From JBCBJZ01 sp038522635 (lineage in GTDB: Bacteria > Pseudomonadota > Alphaproteobacteria > Rhizobiales > Hyphomicrobiaceae): a stretch of 25,814 nt of DNA. A model generated the notes under the pieces. It saw only the letters and a program-made list of their open reading frames with translations. It was not told where the DNA came from and ran no database searches. Of the stretch, positions 24,971 through 25,814 are shown piece by piece. The DNA lies in assembly GCA_038522635.1 (NCBI GenBank), contig JBCBJZ010000034.1, positions 1 through 25,814 of the forward strand, written 5' to 3'. The position numbers and the translations under genes are program-made. The stretch's first letter is position 1, and each line of letters starts with the position of its first letter.

Positions 24971-25611
24971 AGGCGCACCTCCACGATAGGAATGTTGGGG
25001 ATAGCGCCATGCGTGACGCCCTGCACATCGACCTCAAGCCGGTCGGTATCGAACCGCACCGGCACGTCGAAAGTGAATCCCGCCGTAACGACCGCACCCG
25101 CTGCAGGGGTCGCCGCTTCCTCAAAGGTGACCGTCCCGTGCAAAGCATCGAGCGCGAAGCCACCAGGCGCACTCACCTCAACGCCATCCACCGCCACCCG
25201 CACACCGCCCGCAACCGGCTTGGTGATCGCGCGCACCCAAGGCGCGTGCGCACCGCCGTAGGTCTTCGTCAGTGAGAACGCGCGCGTCACACCATCCCCG
25301 GTTCCGATCACCTGATCCAATGGCGAAGGCGGCACCAGCGGCGCACCCGAATGGCAGTCGGAGAAATCCTTCCAGCGAAACGCGTAAAGACGCCCCCGCC
25401 GCTCTTCGAAAAACGCGATCACAGCGTGCAAGTCATCGAGCGACTTCACGCCATAGCCAGCGTTGTAGACACGTCGCGAATCCGCCCAGCGTGCGTTTCG
25501 TTCTTCGTGGCCCGACCCCAACACCACCACATCGGTGCGCCGTTCCGGTCCCCCCGCACTCCCCCGCGCAATCGCGCTTGGAAAGCGCACATCGTGAAAG
25601 CCTGCGATCAC
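24967..25611 (-). CDS. GTA gp12-like distal tail protein (DUF2460)
   Basis: A 214-residue DUF2460 (TIGR02217) protein, homologous to RcGTA gp12 (Rcc01695), the distal tail protein linking tube and hub. Motifs are GFHDVRFPSAIARGSAGGPE, RNARWADSRRVYNAGYG, and LYAFRWKDFSDCHSG. I chose a GTG start at 25611 because GGGAGGA lies 8 bases upstream and the protein then begins MIAGFHDVRFP, as in the family. Upstream ATGs (25635, 25677) have no ribosome site. It is the first gene of the block in the window; 125 bases separate it from repeat copy B, so it may have its own promoter. Its usual upstream partner, the tape-measure gene, is not seen here. Confidence 0.93.
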   Translation of the reverse strand: MIAGFHDVRFPSAIARGSAGGPERRTDVVVLGSGHEERNARWADSRRVYNAGYGVKSLDDLHAVIAFFEERRGRLYAFRWKDFSDCHSGAPLVPPSPLDQVIGTGDGVTRAFSLTKTYGGAHAPWVRAITKPVAGGVRVAVDGVEVSAPGGFALDALHGTVTFEEAATPAAGAVVTAGFTFDVPVRFDTDRLEVDVQGVTHGAIPNIPIVEVRL

Positions 25612-25619
25612 CGCTTGGT

Positions 25620-25626
25620 TCCTCCC
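25620..25626 (-). promoter_or_regulatory. ribosome binding site of the gp12 gene
   Basis: GGGAGGA on the minus strand, 8 bases before a GTG codon at 25611. It settles the start in favour of GTG over two upstream ATG codons. Confidence 0.75.
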
Positions 25627-25736
25627 ACAGTTCATCGGCCGCGGGCTGCGCGCCAACGACGATCCGATCGACCACACTTCAATTGAGACGCGCTGCTACG
25701 CCCGCATCGCAGCGTCAGGAGATGAGAGCGAACGCG

Positions 25737-25814
25737 CTAGAGTTCATCCGCTTCAGGTGGAATCACCTGAGGCGAAAGATGAACGGCAAAACAAAAGCTT
25801 AGATGTCGGTTCCG
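25737..25814. repeat. palindromic intergenic repeat element, copy B (cut by window edge)
   Basis: This matches the first 76 bases of copy A (19432-19507) with two differences, in the same orientation. Its first hairpin (25742-25784) is better paired than in copy A: TCAGGTG and CACCTGA are perfect. The second hairpin would lie beyond the window. It sits 125 bases upstream of the gp12 start. Confidence 0.85.

Noticed and set aside
25272..25802. Plus-strand frame sharing a C-terminal peptide with one ending at 19497
   Set aside because: The shared ending (RKMNGKTKA) comes from the repeat element lying in both places, not from related proteins.
19432..25814. The two repeat copies as att sites of an integrated element
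   Set aside because: No integrase, recombinase or tRNA is nearby, and the repeat has hairpins and inverted ends typical of a dispersed intergenic element.

Overview
The window is GC-rich, tightly packed alphaproteobacterial DNA. This rests on gene families and order: a ccmI-ccmE-ccmF-ccmH (cycHJKL) operon next to a feuP/feuQ-like two-component pair, then degP/htrA, an OmpR-type regulator, a sensor kinase and glnE, plus Rhodobacter-type gene transfer agent (GTA) tail genes. I cannot fix the order or genus from the sequence. Every recognised gene lies on the minus strand except one secreted protease at 7630-8790, so most operons read from right to left.

Right part (25814 to 17935), GTA tail module and lysis gene. 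Four genes joined by 4-base or 1-base start/stop overlaps encode homologues of RcGTA gp12 (DUF2460), gp13 (DUF2163 hub with four cysteines), gp14 (NlpC/P60 peptidase) and gp15 (1326-residue TIM-barrel baseplate protein). Next comes a lysis gene whose product joins a cysteine peptidase-like domain, a GH108 muramidase and a holin-like hydrophobic tail in one frame. A strong internal ribosome site could also release the tail as a separate 88-residue protein. A palindromic repeat occurs twice in direct orientation: at 25737-25814 (running off the window) upstream of gp12, and at 19432-19536 between gp15 and the lysis gene. It therefore brackets the gp12-gp15 block, and its hairpin plus T-rich stretch looks like a terminator.

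Middle part (17795 to 8845), envelope sensing and cytochrome c maturation. A small exported protein (FeuN/PepSY-like), a response regulator and a PhoQ/FeuQ-like kinase form one unit. A glycine-zipper lipoprotein and the ccmI-ccmE-ccmF-ccmH operon follow, then a fused alpha/beta hydrolase-OsmC enzyme.

Left part (8790 to 1), envelope proteolysis and nitrogen control. A secreted trypsin-like protease with a peptidoglycan-binding domain is transcribed away from degP/htrA. Downstream of degP are an OmpR-type regulator, a sensor kinase whose ATPase domain is broken by a one-base frameshift in a C-rich run, glnE (glutamine synthetase adenylyltransferase), and the 5' part of an exported EF-hand protein cut by the window edge.

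The most notable points are the all-in-one lysis gene with a nested holin start, the paired palindromic elements around the GTA tail block, the frameshifted kinase, and the conserved feu-cyc-degP-glnE neighbourhood interrupted by a hydrolase-OsmC/protease pair. No tRNA, rRNA, CRISPR array, transposase or integrase was seen. No gene-free stretch exceeds 300 bases; the longest, 7360-7629, is described as a feature.
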